Virus record (IMG/VR): IMGVR_UViG_3300017726_000063 | Coordinates: 1-26,679 of that record | DNA: 26,679 nt | Source of the DNA: a virus | Strand: one strand, 5' to 3' | Shown: positions 11,616-21,288 of the stretch, in pieces | How the letters are laid out: every line of letters begins with the position of its first letter | Numbering within the stretch: position 1 is the first letter of the stretch | Position numbers and translations under genes: made by a program | Notes under the pieces: generated by a model | What the model was told of the DNA's origin: nothing | What the model saw: only the letters and a program-made list of their open reading frames with translations | Database searches by the model: none

Positions 11616-14397
11616 TTCATCGGGTAACTGGGCTACAGGCTCTACTTGGGTAGGAGGATCAGTTCCTGCTGCTGATGATTTAGTAGTTATTGCACATGGC
11701 CATAAAGTTACTTTAAACACAAATATACAGTCTGCTAAAACAGGTGATATTACCATTGATGGTAACTTACACTTTGCTACTAATGGTAAAATGCATCTAC
11801 ATGGTCGTATGACCGTCAACAATACTAGCAACAACAATGATTCAGCTGGTGAATTTGTTGAAGGCACAACAACTTCTGGTTCTTTGCTTAGTATGGCTAG
11901 CGGTACTGAAATAAAAATATCAGGAGATAATAGTGCGCAGCATGGTATACAAGTTTATAGTAGAAAGTGGTGCGGGGTTCAAATAGATGGTAGCGAACCT
12001 ACATTAATAACAACAGTTAACGGTAACCATGCGCCTGATTCTTCTTATATAACAGTAGCTGACGCTAGTAATTTTGCGATTAACGATAGAATATCACTTT
12101 ATAAAAGAGAAGATGATTATACACTTGTTAATGACGAGTGTTTCTTTGTTCATGATGTAGATACTATAAACGATAGAATATACTTTAAACAATACGTTTG
12201 CCCTGAAGCAACGATACAATCAGTTAGTGGATCTACAATAACAGTAGATGATGCTGCTGTATTTAGAATTAATTATCTATTAATATTTGGTACAGGTAAT
12301 AATAGAAATGTACTACGAGTCACAGATATAAACTTAAAAACAAATGTTATTACCTTTGGTAGTTCTGTCGACAACTCTCCCTCCTTAGTTGGTGCAAAAG
12401 TATATCAAACCGGCACCGAAAAATATCACATAAATGGAAAATTCTGCAGAAGAATCGCAAGTGCTATAGCTACAGAGTATGTAGGTGCTACTAATCTTAG
12501 AACTATTACTCTTAATGACGTAACTGATTTTTCAGTTGGTGACGAAGTGTATATACACGCTAGCTTTAGTAAACTTGGTGGTAATCTTGCTAGTAACTAT
12601 TATTACACCTCTAGCGGTTTTGGAAGTACGTCATTAAATACTAATGAAGGTGTATGGAGGCTTAAAGCGAAATATACTATATCAAGTATTGATACTAGCG
12701 CTAAAACAATAACAGTTGATAGAGATATACTTTTTAACGGTGCCGTAGGTGATCCTGTTGTAAAAATGACAAGAGATGTTGTTATTAAAGCTTGTGATAC
12801 CAGTGGTAATGATATAGCTGACGGTGACAGAGATACGGCCAGAGTTTTTTTTAATGTAAGATATTGGACAAGTAATAGTTGGAACAATGCACCAACAAGA
12901 AGAGTAAAGATAAAATACGTACAGTTTTCTGGATTAGGATATAATACTAATGACAGTACGAACTTTAGAGCTGGTGTAACAATAGCTGGTTATGGTGGTT
13001 ATTATGACACAACTATAAATGGCTCGTCAGCAGACAGTAACACAATACATAACAATAGCGGTGTATCACAAACCGGTGAGAATTATATAGACGGGTGTAG
13101 TTTTAGCTCTTATAATCAATATAGTAACGACGTGCGCGACGGCGATGATTATGGCTCTATATGTATAAGACATCCATATGGTATGGTTAGCAGAAATCAT
13201 ATAGTAGTTGGTGCAGGTAGAGGAGTGTGGCATTGGAGCTCTCAATATTATATTAAGTCTCATGGACATATTACAGCACACTGTAATTACGCTTGTTCAA
13301 ACCTAGAAGCTGGATATGAAATGCCTAACGAATATTCTTATGGCCAGTATTATAACGCTGAAGATTATGGTTTGATGCTTTTTAATATAGGTAGACAAAA
13401 CGATCAAGCTAAGGTAATGCACATGCGAATTGAAAATCAGCGTGGTTATGGTTTTTACTTTGGAGGATCTACAATAAGTCCTAATTATAGAAGATTTTTT
13501 GTTAATAGATATAAACAATTATGTAACCTAGCTGACAGTAATAACAACGTAATAGTAGATAACTCTAAAGTATACCCTAATGATTGGGATGCTACAATGA
13601 GTATATACGGGAAAGGTACGGGTGTAATTTACGCAAACACTTTACAAAATCACGGCAGTAGCCATCACGCTTTAAGAAGAGGTGGCACTGGTTGGAAAGG
13701 TACTTATGCTTTTACTGAACAAGGTTTTAAAGAAAATGAAAAAGTAACAGTTTTTTACAACATGACTAAGTTCGAAGGTGTACAAAACTTACGCAACAAT
13801 CTTTGGGTTCCTTCTTGGAGTAGTAATCCAAATGCTTTTGGAATAATTAAAGTTCCAGCAAACTGTACAGTTGCGATAAAATCTGTAATATATATACCTA
13901 CAGACGAGCTTGATGGAACAGCGTCTACTTTAGGTAATAATAATCCACCTTATATTATAGCGTCTTATGCTAACAATATGCTTTACGGTGCAAACGAATA
14001 CGACGTTAATGATAACAACCATAGATTTGCTCAAGATGACTTAGACTTAGATGATTCTGATGAAACAGCTGATTTAAAAAACAGCACGCAAGCTCAAGGT
14101 AAATTATATCAAGGTTTTATAGAATACACTCAACACACTACAGCCGCTGATGGAGCTTGGGAAACAAAAACATTAACAGTTCAACCACAGTATAGGGCTT
14201 ACTTTTTAAGATTTGGTTATTACTTCTCAAATCATAATTTAGTTCATGAGGGTTTTTACGCTAAGGATATACAAGTTGCAATGTCTGTATCTCCACCAAA
14301 TGGATTAGAAATGTGGCCTAATAATTTTGCTAAAGTTTCAGTAAGACCTTCAGCGAATTTTAATGTTGGTAAAAAAAGAATATCAGGAAGAATTTAA
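11596..14397 (+). CDS. G8-like, beta-helix host-recognition protein (933 aa)
   Basis: This is a large adhesin-like protein of 933 residues. Its first 60 residues (SGNWATGSTWVGGSVPAADD, then VVIAHGHKVTLNTNI and GDITIDGNLHF) follow the pattern of the G8 domain found in surface and polysaccharide-active proteins. Residues about 430-650 are rich in Asn, Gly, Tyr and His with recurring short strands (VQFSGLGYN, IDGCSFSSYNQY, HIVVGAGRGVWHW, HITAHCNYACSN), as in right-handed beta helices. The late part (about 690-860) looks like a jelly-roll-like module. Depolymerase activity is possible but no catalytic set can be assigned. It likely binds or cuts a surface sugar. Confidence 0.75.
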   Translation: MATITSNSSGNWATGSTWVGGSVPAADDLVVIAHGHKVTLNTNIQSAKTGDITIDGNLHFATNGKMHLHGRMTVNNTSNNNDSAGEFVEGTTTSGSLLSMASGTEIKISGDNSAQHGIQVYSRKWCGVQIDGSEPTLITTVNGNHAPDSSYITVADASNFAINDRISLYKREDDYTLVNDECFFVHDVDTINDRIYFKQYVCPEATIQSVSGSTITVDDAAVFRINYLLIFGTGNNRNVLRVTDINLKTNVITFGSSVDNSPSLVGAKVYQTGTEKYHINGKFCRRIASAIATEYVGATNLRTITLNDVTDFSVGDEVYIHASFSKLGGNLASNYYYTSSGFGSTSLNTNEGVWRLKAKYTISSIDTSAKTITVDRDILFNGAVGDPVVKMTRDVVIKACDTSGNDIADGDRDTARVFFNVRYWTSNSWNNAPTRRVKIKYVQFSGLGYNTNDSTNFRAGVTIAGYGGYYDTTINGSSADSNTIHNNSGVSQTGENYIDGCSFSSYNQYSNDVRDGDDYGSICIRHPYGMVSRNHIVVGAGRGVWHWSSQYYIKSHGHITAHCNYACSNLEAGYEMPNEYSYGQYYNAEDYGLMLFNIGRQNDQAKVMHMRIENQRGYGFYFGGSTISPNYRRFFVNRYKQLCNLADSNNNVIVDNSKVYPNDWDATMSIYGKGTGVIYANTLQNHGSSHHALRRGGTGWKGTYAFTEQGFKENEKVTVFYNMTKFEGVQNLRNNLWVPSWSSNPNAFGIIKVPANCTVAIKSVIYIPTDELDGTASTLGNNNPPYIIASYANNMLYGANEYDVNDNNHRFAQDDLDLDDSDETADLKNSTQAQGKLYQGFIEYTQHTTAADGAWETKTLTVQPQYRAYFLRFGYYFSNHNLVHEGFYAKDIQVAMSVSPPNGLEMWPNNFAKVSVRPSANFNVGKKRISGRI

Positions 14398-14407
14398 ATA
14401 ATAAAAT

Positions 14408-17400
14408 ATGTCAATACCATTTTTAAATAACATAATAATAGATGACGCTGGGCACATACAATTTAAAACCTCAGCAGGCACTGACGCTGGTAAGATAGAT
14501 CAAGATGGTGATAACCTAGTTTTGAGTAATGCTATCGGTGATATTATTATTGGTAATGGTAGTGACGATGTTTATATTGGAGATGGAACAAATGCTGTAG
14601 ATATTAGGTTTGAGCAGAACATGGTTATATATGCTGATTCTAGCTCAACAAGAACTTTAACTTTAGGTGGTGCTAATACAAATTTAATATTAGAAAGCCC
14701 GACAATTAACGGTTCCTTAACCTTAGGCGCCACAACAATAAACAATAAGCTTACATTTACAGGCACTTCCGGTTATATACTATTTGATCGCGAACCAACG
14801 GGCGATACAGGTGCTTACGACGGCACCACATCAGTTCCTATGATAAAAGTAGATAGAGATGGTAGTGAATTAGTAGTTTTAGAAAGAGTATCAGATAACG
14901 GAGCTTTACTGCTTGGTAATGATGATTCTGTTATAATAGCGGCTGGAGACACTAGAGGTCAGATAAGAGATAATATTAATGAAAGCTCAGAAACTGTTAT
15001 TTTTTCCGCTGAGAGTGGTTTTCACGCATATGGTTTTCCTGGCAATGACACAACTTGGTCAAATAGAAATGAATTTAGATTTAGATCAGAGAGTACAACA
15101 GCTAGTGATAATGGATTATATATAGGTGATGGTGGTAATACACAATTTATAGATTTAAGTAGAAACTTAAAAAATATTGGAAATATAACTTTAACCGGTA
15201 CAGTTGATGGTGTTGATATAGCTGCAAGAGACGCTGTGTTGACAACTACAACTAATACAGCAAATGCTGCTGCTCCAAAGGCAAGTCCAACATTTACTGG
15301 AGATATAACTATACCAAATAAAATAATACACAGCGGTGATACCGACACATACATGCAGTTTGAAGCTGCCGATGTTTGGAGAGTTGTAACTGGAGGTACT
15401 GAAAGATTAGACATTAACACTAACAGAATATTAGTTGGTGATGGTATGATGATGCAGTACGATGGCATTAGCACAAGTAATAGCGGTACTGTTGTAAAAG
15501 GTGGTTTTTTAAATCCTGCATCAGAAGCTAATATGGTTCATATACCGCATATTGTAAATGATTTAGCTGGGTTTAATAAATGGAGCAACGCTACAATAAC
15601 TACAAGTGGTTTTTATGCATCAAGAAGTGGTAGTTCAGGTAGTTACACTTATAGCAATGAAGTAACAAATACGAACAGTGGTTGGGCAAACGCTTTTGAT
15701 GCACACTCAAGCACAGCGGGTAGTTGGTACTCAGATAATGGTTCTGATGGTATTTATCAACACGGCACAGATACACCAGGTGTAGTAGAATTAGAATGGA
15801 CTAATGAAGCACAATATTCACTATGGGCTGGTATTGTATTTGGTTCAGGTAGTTTTACACCAACATATGTAAAAATTGAAGCTTATAGAGCTAGCGCTTG
15901 GCAAACTCTTTGTGAGATAACTGATAATACAGACCAAGTTATATTAAGACAAGTTAATAGTAATAGTGGTACAAACGCTGCAACAAGAAGATTAAAATAT
16001 ACATTAGGTGGTTCTGTAAATAATAGTTATTTTAGAATCCACTCTTTATACATGGCTAACTATGCCGCTGGAAATAATAATCTAAACAACACAGGTACAG
16101 ATACCACAAGAGGTGTTAATTTCTTAGAAAGATATAAAGATGGTTATTTACATGGGCATCTTAGACCTGGTAAAGATGATACTTATGATTTAGGTTCTAG
16201 TAGTTATGAGTGGAAAGATGGTTATTTTGATGGAACTGTTTATTCAGACGCATTAAATATAAGTGGTAATATTACTGTATCTGGTACAGTTGATGGTGTT
16301 AATATAAGTGCTTTACCAACTTCCTTCGCTCCTACAAATGCTGATGCTACTCCTTCTTGGGTTCCATCAAGTGATCCAGGTTACTTAACATCGTCAATCG
16401 CATCTAATACATATCTTCCTCTTACAGGTGGCACTATGACAGGTGATTTAACTATTACTCATGCTAGTACACCTAGGCTTGTAATTACAGACACTACTAA
16501 TGATGTAGATTTTAAAATTAGAGCAGCTAACTCATATGTTTATATAGAAGCTGATACTGATAATGACGCTGCTTCTACTAGATTTAACTTTAAAGTAGAT
16601 GGTAATTTAGTTCATGAGATTTTACCAACTAGCCAAATATCTCATGGTAACTTTACTATAAGAAAAGATGATGCAACAGCTAAAGCGGTTCTTGATCTTT
16701 CAACAATAAAAGATCATACTGGTAGCGGTAACTTTGCTGCTGGTGATGATGTTGGTGTAATAAATTTTAAAGCAAAAGATAGTGTTGTTACAAGTGATTT
16801 AACAGTTGGTACTATTATAACAGAAGCAGATAATACATTTGCGGCTAACGATAAGAAAACAAGAATGAAAATGCAGGTATACACTGGATCTGCTTTAGAA
16901 AATGTTTTGTTTTTAGATTCTGACAAAAGTGCTACTTTTTATGGAAATATAATTACTAGTGGTACAGTTGATGGCGTAGATGTAGCAACTTTGAAATCTG
17001 ATTTTGATGGATTAGGTACTGCTGCTAATTTTGCCTCTAGTGCTTTTGCGACATCAGCACAAGGTACTAAGGCGGATAACGCTCTACCAAAAGCAGGAGG
17101 TACTATGACTGGTGATTTAACTTTAGACGATGGCTCAGGTGAATCACCACACATTGTTTTTCAAGATGATGATGATGTCAAATTTAGAGTCTACAATGCA
17201 GACAACAATGACTTTATTATCACAAGAGAAAACAATAGTGGGGCTGACTTTATAATACGCGCTAACTCAACAGCGTATACAAGCAGTTACTTAATGATTG
17301 GTGGTGCTACTGTTAGTCCAACAGCGATAGGCAACTGGAACACTGCTTACTCCCATTCTCAAGCAGCACATGCGCCATCTAATGCAGAACAAAACGTACA

Positions 17401-19906
17401 GTCTGATTGGAATGCTACTAGTGGTGATGCGCTTATATTAAACAAACCAAATATACCAGCGGCTATTACAGATTATGTATCTAAGGCAAATGGCGGCACG
17501 TTTAGTGGTGCTGTAACAATAGACGACAATTTAACAGTAACTGGCAATTTAATAATTACTGGTGACATAAACTCTTATAACGTTACAGATTTAGATGTTG
17601 CTGATAAAACCATAACAATTGGTAAAGGTCAAACAGAATCTAACTCAGGTGGCTCAGGTATCATTGTTGATGGCTCTGGTGCAAATTTACTTTGGAGCGA
17701 AACTAATTCTGCTTGGGAATTTAATAAAAAATTAGAAGTTAAAAGTAAACTTACTGTAGACACTATTGATAATGCAACATCAGATGTTGATAAGTTTTTA
17801 GTCTCTGATACCGGCGAAATAAAATATAGAACAGGCGCTCAAGTTTTATCTGATATAGGTGCTCAAGCCGCGGGAAGTTACCAAGCTTCTGGAAACTATA
17901 TAACTGGCACAGGAAGTTTATCAGCACAAGATCTTACAGATATAGGCAACTTATCTGGTACTAATACTGGTGATCAAGTATTACCAACAGCTAGTTCTCT
18001 TGGCGCTGTTACAAAAACAGGCACGCAAACTATATCAGGTGCTAAAACATTTACAAGCAATAGTCACAAACATAGTGGGCATTACTACATGACTGCATAT
18101 GATGCTGCCGGTAGTCACTACCCACACTTTTTAGACGGAAGTAATAATGGTGGAACAACTGTTAATTGGAGACAGTATTACGGTTCTACTTATAAAACAC
18201 ATACATGGTCGTCAGATAGCTCTGGTAACATGGCGTTTACTTTTCAAGGACAAATCAAAGCTAATGGTGAATTAGAAGGAACAAGTTTAGATATAAACGG
18301 TAATGCAGATGTATCTGGTACTTTAAACATTCATGATGAAATACTAACAACCGCTGCTGGTTCTTTACTTGAGATGTATAAAAGCAGCTGGAATAACGCA
18401 ACTAACCACGATGTACTATATTCTAGTTGGAATACATACGTTGGGGACTATTTATATTTAAAAGCACCCGGTAATAGTGTTAATGATCACGGTACAGCCC
18501 TTATTGGAGACGATGTTATTGCTTTTGGTAGGTCTGATGTTGAAACTGGAAGTCCAGAACTAACATCAGCAACAGCTCCACTTAGTGAAAACTGGTTTGT
18601 ATTAAATAGCTCAAGCGCAACTTTTTCAGGAGGCGTAACTGTTGAGGGTGGAACTTTAGACTTAGGTAAAGCAAATACAGCGTCTGGTCATATTAATGCT
18701 AAAGAGTTAATGACATTTAATATTGACACAGACAATGATGATACTAATAGATACTTTGCTTGGTATACAAATAGTTCGTCTGGCTCTGGTACAGAATTAT
18801 TAAAAATATTAGAAACAGGAGCCGCAACTTTTTCAGGTAATATTGTTATGGCTTCTGGTAAAACAGTTGATGGTGTAGATATATCCGCTTTACCAACTAC
18901 TTTTGCCCCAACAAATGCTGACGCAACACCATCGTGGGTGCCTAGTTCTGACCCTAGTTACACTCCAAACGCTTTACCACTAGCTGGTGGCACTATGACT
19001 GGTAATACTTTACACGGAGATGATGTAAGAAGTCATTATGGAGGAAGTAGTAATTTGAGCCTATATCACAAAAGTGGTGAATCATTTGTTGGTGGTGGTG
19101 GGCCTGATGACTTATTTCTTTCGCAAAGTAAAGGCTATATTTATATTGGAACAGCAGACAAGACAACATCTACTTTATATATTGATTCTCAAAACAAAAA
19201 AGTAGGATTTAGAACGCAAACCCCTGGCGCTGCGTTTGATGTTAATGGATCAATGCGTGTAAGAAACCAATTAAATGTTGGACACACTTCGGAGCAAAAT
19301 CTATATGTTCACGGTGATGGTACTGCAGGTGGTCGATACGTAAAAATGGGTGACTACGGTAAGGGTAGTTATTTCGCAATGTCCAGTACTGAAAATCAAC
19401 CTAAATATTGTACAGCTTTTGGAAGTGGAGGTAAGATAGTTGAAGACATGCGTATTGTAACTATTAAGTTATCAGGTGATGCGTTTAAATTATTAAGTAC
19501 TACAGGAACAACTTTAATACCAGCGCCAGGAGCTAATAGCTTTATAATACCTTACGAGTGTATAATACATAATAGCGGTGGTACATCTGGTAACTGGACT
19601 AGTACTGCACAAACAACAGCAGCTATAGGTTTTTGTGACACTACCAATTGTACTTATCCTGGTCAATTCAATAGACTATTTGTTATAAATAACACTTTAC
19701 TAAACACCAACGCCGCTTGGTATTACGCGGCCGGTATAGGAACAACTGGTAAAGTTATGGCACTCAACAAGCCTTTATTATTAAAAGCTTCTCAAAACCT
19801 TACAACAGTACCAACAGGAAATTGGTATATACAAATTAGATACCAAGTAATGAATAAGGACTCAGGACTTATACAAAACGTAGATATTACTAAAACCACT
19901 AATTAA
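14408..19906 (+). CDS. Giant modular tail fibre (1832 aa)
   Basis: This is the largest gene in the window. The N-terminus (FLNNIIIDDAGHIQFKTSAG) is a marine-phage fibre head. Residues about 393-560 (SGWANAFDAHSSTAGSWYSD to YFRIHSLYMANY) resemble a discoidin-like carbohydrate-binding module. DDTYDLGSSSYEWKDGYFDG (about 590) is a repeat known from cyanophage fibres. GTVDGV units recur near 627, 854 and 1485, and GGTMTGDL-type collar repeats near 671, 895 and 1524. NLSGTNTGDQ and TQTISGAKTF occur near 1175-1215. The last 150 residues (from MRIVTIKLSG) form a distinct tip domain. No S74 self-cleavage motif is seen. Probably a trimeric receptor-binding fibre. Confidence 0.85.
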   Translation: MSIPFLNNIIIDDAGHIQFKTSAGTDAGKIDQDGDNLVLSNAIGDIIIGNGSDDVYIGDGTNAVDIRFEQNMVIYADSSSTRTLTLGGANTNLILESPTINGSLTLGATTINNKLTFTGTSGYILFDREPTGDTGAYDGTTSVPMIKVDRDGSELVVLERVSDNGALLLGNDDSVIIAAGDTRGQIRDNINESSETVIFSAESGFHAYGFPGNDTTWSNRNEFRFRSESTTASDNGLYIGDGGNTQFIDLSRNLKNIGNITLTGTVDGVDIAARDAVLTTTTNTANAAAPKASPTFTGDITIPNKIIHSGDTDTYMQFEAADVWRVVTGGTERLDINTNRILVGDGMMMQYDGISTSNSGTVVKGGFLNPASEANMVHIPHIVNDLAGFNKWSNATITTSGFYASRSGSSGSYTYSNEVTNTNSGWANAFDAHSSTAGSWYSDNGSDGIYQHGTDTPGVVELEWTNEAQYSLWAGIVFGSGSFTPTYVKIEAYRASAWQTLCEITDNTDQVILRQVNSNSGTNAATRRLKYTLGGSVNNSYFRIHSLYMANYAAGNNNLNNTGTDTTRGVNFLERYKDGYLHGHLRPGKDDTYDLGSSSYEWKDGYFDGTVYSDALNISGNITVSGTVDGVNISALPTSFAPTNADATPSWVPSSDPGYLTSSIASNTYLPLTGGTMTGDLTITHASTPRLVITDTTNDVDFKIRAANSYVYIEADTDNDAASTRFNFKVDGNLVHEILPTSQISHGNFTIRKDDATAKAVLDLSTIKDHTGSGNFAAGDDVGVINFKAKDSVVTSDLTVGTIITEADNTFAANDKKTRMKMQVYTGSALENVLFLDSDKSATFYGNIITSGTVDGVDVATLKSDFDGLGTAANFASSAFATSAQGTKADNALPKAGGTMTGDLTLDDGSGESPHIVFQDDDDVKFRVYNADNNDFIITRENNSGADFIIRANSTAYTSSYLMIGGATVSPTAIGNWNTAYSHSQAAHAPSNAEQNVQSDWNATSGDALILNKPNIPAAITDYVSKANGGTFSGAVTIDDNLTVTGNLIITGDINSYNVTDLDVADKTITIGKGQTESNSGGSGIIVDGSGANLLWSETNSAWEFNKKLEVKSKLTVDTIDNATSDVDKFLVSDTGEIKYRTGAQVLSDIGAQAAGSYQASGNYITGTGSLSAQDLTDIGNLSGTNTGDQVLPTASSLGAVTKTGTQTISGAKTFTSNSHKHSGHYYMTAYDAAGSHYPHFLDGSNNGGTTVNWRQYYGSTYKTHTWSSDSSGNMAFTFQGQIKANGELEGTSLDINGNADVSGTLNIHDEILTTAAGSLLEMYKSSWNNATNHDVLYSSWNTYVGDYLYLKAPGNSVNDHGTALIGDDVIAFGRSDVETGSPELTSATAPLSENWFVLNSSSATFSGGVTVEGGTLDLGKANTASGHINAKELMTFNIDTDNDDTNRYFAWYTNSSSGSGTELLKILETGAATFSGNIVMASGKTVDGVDISALPTTFAPTNADATPSWVPSSDPSYTPNALPLAGGTMTGNTLHGDDVRSHYGGSSNLSLYHKSGESFVGGGGPDDLFLSQSKGYIYIGTADKTTSTLYIDSQNKKVGFRTQTPGAAFDVNGSMRVRNQLNVGHTSEQNLYVHGDGTAGGRYVKMGDYGKGSYFAMSSTENQPKYCTAFGSGGKIVEDMRIVTIKLSGDAFKLLSTTGTTLIPAPGANSFIIPYECIIHNSGGTSGNWTSTAQTTAAIGFCDTTNCTYPGQFNRLFVINNTLLNTNAAWYYAAGIGTTGKVMALNKPLLLKASQNLTTVPTGNWYIQIRYQVMNKDSGLIQNVDITKTTN
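16286..16390 (+). repeat. Fibre internal repeat, copy A
   Basis: This encodes TVDGVNISALPTSFAPTNAD and continues through ATPSWVPSSDPGYLT in the 1832-aa fibre. It is nearly the same protein string as copy B at 18862, with only a few residue changes. At DNA level the two copies differ at many third codon positions, so they are old or re-randomised copies kept by protein-level selection, not a recent duplication. Confidence 0.75.
18862..18962 (+). repeat. Fibre internal repeat, copy B
   Basis: This encodes TVDGVDISALPTTFAPTNAD and continues through ATPSWVPSSDPSYTP, about 858 residues after copy A. Each copy is followed, about 10-20 residues later, by a PL(T/A)GGTMTG collar string, so the repeat unit is a linker plus collar that probably joins fibre shaft modules. 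Confidence 0.75.
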
Positions 19907-19956
19907 CATATGACAATAGCTTTTTAATTAAAGTACTATATATGTAATAATTATAC

Positions 19957-19972
19957 TATGCAATAGTGCATA
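19957..19972 (+). promoter_or_regulatory. Hairpin in the gap before the packaging genes
   Basis: TATGCA and TGCATA pair perfectly around ATAG in the 88-base gap after the giant fibre. No T-run follows, so it is not a standard terminator. A TATACT at 19953-19958 overlaps the hairpin and could be a -10 box for the genes that follow. This is the largest non-coding gap in the structural block, which makes a processing or promoter site plausible. Confidence 0.3.
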
Positions 19973-19994
19973 AATAACAATTAAATTAAATAAA

Positions 19995-20270
19995 ATGGCA
20001 AAAAAAGAAAAAATAGTAGATTTAGCGCCTTCAATTAAAGAAGAAGAACTGAAAGAGCTTCAAGATGTAATTAACAAAATACAACAAGCTCAATCTCAAT
20101 TAGGTCAAATGGAAACTCAAAAGTTTGGTTTATTAACAATGACTCAAGAGTTACAAATGAGCCTTAGAGCAATTCAAGAGAATCTAGAAAAAGAATACGG
20201 TAATGTATCTATTAATATTAAAGACGGTACTATAAGCGAGATAAAAGATGAAGCTGATAAGAAAGATTAG
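19995..20270 (+). CDS. Coiled-coil, prefoldin-like hypothetical protein (91 aa)
   Basis: The frame encodes 91 residues. A long heptad-like helix with many Gln and Glu (IKEEELKELQDVINKIQQAQ, then QLGQMETQKFGLLTMTQELQ) is followed by NLEKEYGNVSINIKDGTI, which suggests a short hairpin. The helix-turn-helix coiled coil with a small beta element recalls beta-type prefoldin subunits, but the resemblance is architectural, not proven. The ATG has a clean AATTAAATTAAATAAA leader. It is the first gene after the 88-base gap and overlaps the next by 23 bases. It could be a small chaperone or a packaging accessory. Confidence 0.65.
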   Translation: MAKKEKIVDLAPSIKEEELKELQDVINKIQQAQSQLGQMETQKFGLLTMTQELQMSLRAIQENLEKEYGNVSINIKDGTISEIKDEADKKD

Positions 20271-20466
20271 TATCGGTAAAGATTATAAAAATGAAGCTAT
20301 GCACTACTCCGTAGGTCAAGAGGTCTACGGAGGGCATACTATTTGTCATATAACAGAAGAAGACGATAAGTTCAGTATATTTATTAAAAAAAATGACGAG
20401 GTTTTACCTTGGAAAGACTTTAATAAAAACATGGCTGTAGCTGTTGAGTATAACTTAGAGTATTAA
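20248..20466 (+). CDS. Small hypothetical protein (72 aa)
   Basis: The frame encodes 72 residues, MKLIRKISIGKDYKNEAMHY onwards. It is likely a small beta-barrel: GQEVYGGHTICHITEED, then FSIFIKKNDEVLPWKDF and AVAVEYNLEY. One cysteine. The start overlaps the previous gene by 23 bases; the alternative Met at residue 18 would remove the overlap but would drop a conserved-looking strand. Its TAA overlaps the next ATG (TAATG). Close linkage to the packaging genes suggests a virion or assembly role; family not recognised. Confidence 0.6.
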   Translation: MKLIRKISIGKDYKNEAMHYSVGQEVYGGHTICHITEEDDKFSIFIKKNDEVLPWKDFNKNMAVAVEYNLEY

Positions 20467-21059
20467 TGAAAAGTATTTTTGACTTTGTTATAGAACCTAT
20501 TGGATCTAGATATAACAACACTAAAGAGATTGAAGGTAAAAAACTTATACTAAATACTCAAATATTTACACATCAAAGCGTTAATAGGCTTGCAAAAGTT
20601 AAAAGTGTACCAATAACAGGTGACACTAATATTAAGGTAGGTGATCAAGTTGTTGTTCACCATAACGTTTTTAGAAGGTTTCATGACATAAGAGGTGTTG
20701 AAAAAAACAGCAGAAGTTATATAGATGATAAAAATTATCTATGTTCTTTTGATCAAATATTTTTATATAAAAACAAAGACGATTGGAAAGCACCTAAAGG
20801 CTATTCATTCGTAAAACCTATTGAATCTAATGATATTTTTAATCTTAACAACGAAAAACCTTATATAGGAATATTAAAGTTCCTAGATGAAACAATAGAT
20901 AGTGTTTTTGAAAAAGGTGATTTAGTTGGATTTACGCCTAGTAGCGAATATGAATTTGTTATAGATGGTGAAAGACTTTATAGAATTAGATCTCAAGCAT
21001 TAACTATAAAGTATGAATATCAAGGAAACGAAAAAGAATATAATCCAAGCTGGACATAA
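20466..21059 (+). CDS. Putative double GroES-like protein (197 aa)
   Basis: This 197-residue protein appears to hold two cpn10-like barrels. In domain 1 (about 4-103) a first strand FDFVIEPIGSRYNNT is followed by a loop, LAKVKSVPI, KVGDQVVVHH (57-66) and a closing SFDQIFLYK (94-102), the order of strand, mobile loop, GxVL strand, VGD turn and final strand in GroES. Domain 2 (about 112-185) repeats this: YSFVKPIES, YIGILKFLD, EKGDLVGFTP (149-158) and RIRSQALTIKYE. It is inference from pattern, not a recognised exact match. It lies 15 kb from groEL/groES, next to the terminase genes. Confidence 0.65.
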   Translation: MKSIFDFVIEPIGSRYNNTKEIEGKKLILNTQIFTHQSVNRLAKVKSVPITGDTNIKVGDQVVVHHNVFRRFHDIRGVEKNSRSYIDDKNYLCSFDQIFLYKNKDDWKAPKGYSFVKPIESNDIFNLNNEKPYIGILKFLDETIDSVFEKGDLVGFTPSSEYEFVIDGERLYRIRSQALTIKYEYQGNEKEYNPSWT

Positions 21060-21288
21060 GGCTGTTGAAGAGCTAATTAAAGTAGCTAAAGAAGCTATTG
21101 TTGATTCAGATGATGATATATCAGCTGATAGACTTAAAAATGCTGCTGCTACTAAAAAACTAGCTATATTTGATGCTTTTGAAATATTAAACAGAATACA
21201 GGAAGAAGAGGATATGTTGAATGAAAAACCTAAAAAAGTAGAAGAAAAGAAGGCTTTTGGTGGTTTTGCAGAAAGAAGATCTAAATAA
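21013..21288 (+). CDS. Candidate small terminase subunit (91 aa)
   Basis: The frame encodes 91 residues, MNIKETKKNIIQAGHKAVEE onwards, almost entirely helical: a basic N-terminal helix, an acidic linker (DSDDDISADRL), a helix LKNAAATKKLAIFDAFEILN, then an acidic Glu-rich and Lys-rich tail ending FAERRSK. The size, helix content and place directly before the large terminase fit a small terminase, but no clear helix-turn-helix DNA-binding motif is visible, so this is positional inference. The start overlaps the upstream gene by 47 bases and the stop overlaps the terminase start by one base (TAATG). Confidence 0.55.
   Translation: MNIKETKKNIIQAGHKAVEELIKVAKEAIVDSDDDISADRLKNAAATKKLAIFDAFEILNRIQEEEDMLNEKPKKVEEKKAFGGFAERRSK

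Noticed and set aside
15022-15474. A 150-codon frame on the minus strand under the giant fibre
   Set aside because: It is antisense to a fibre gene with strong protein repeats and has low-complexity Val/Ala/Ser content typical of shadow frames.
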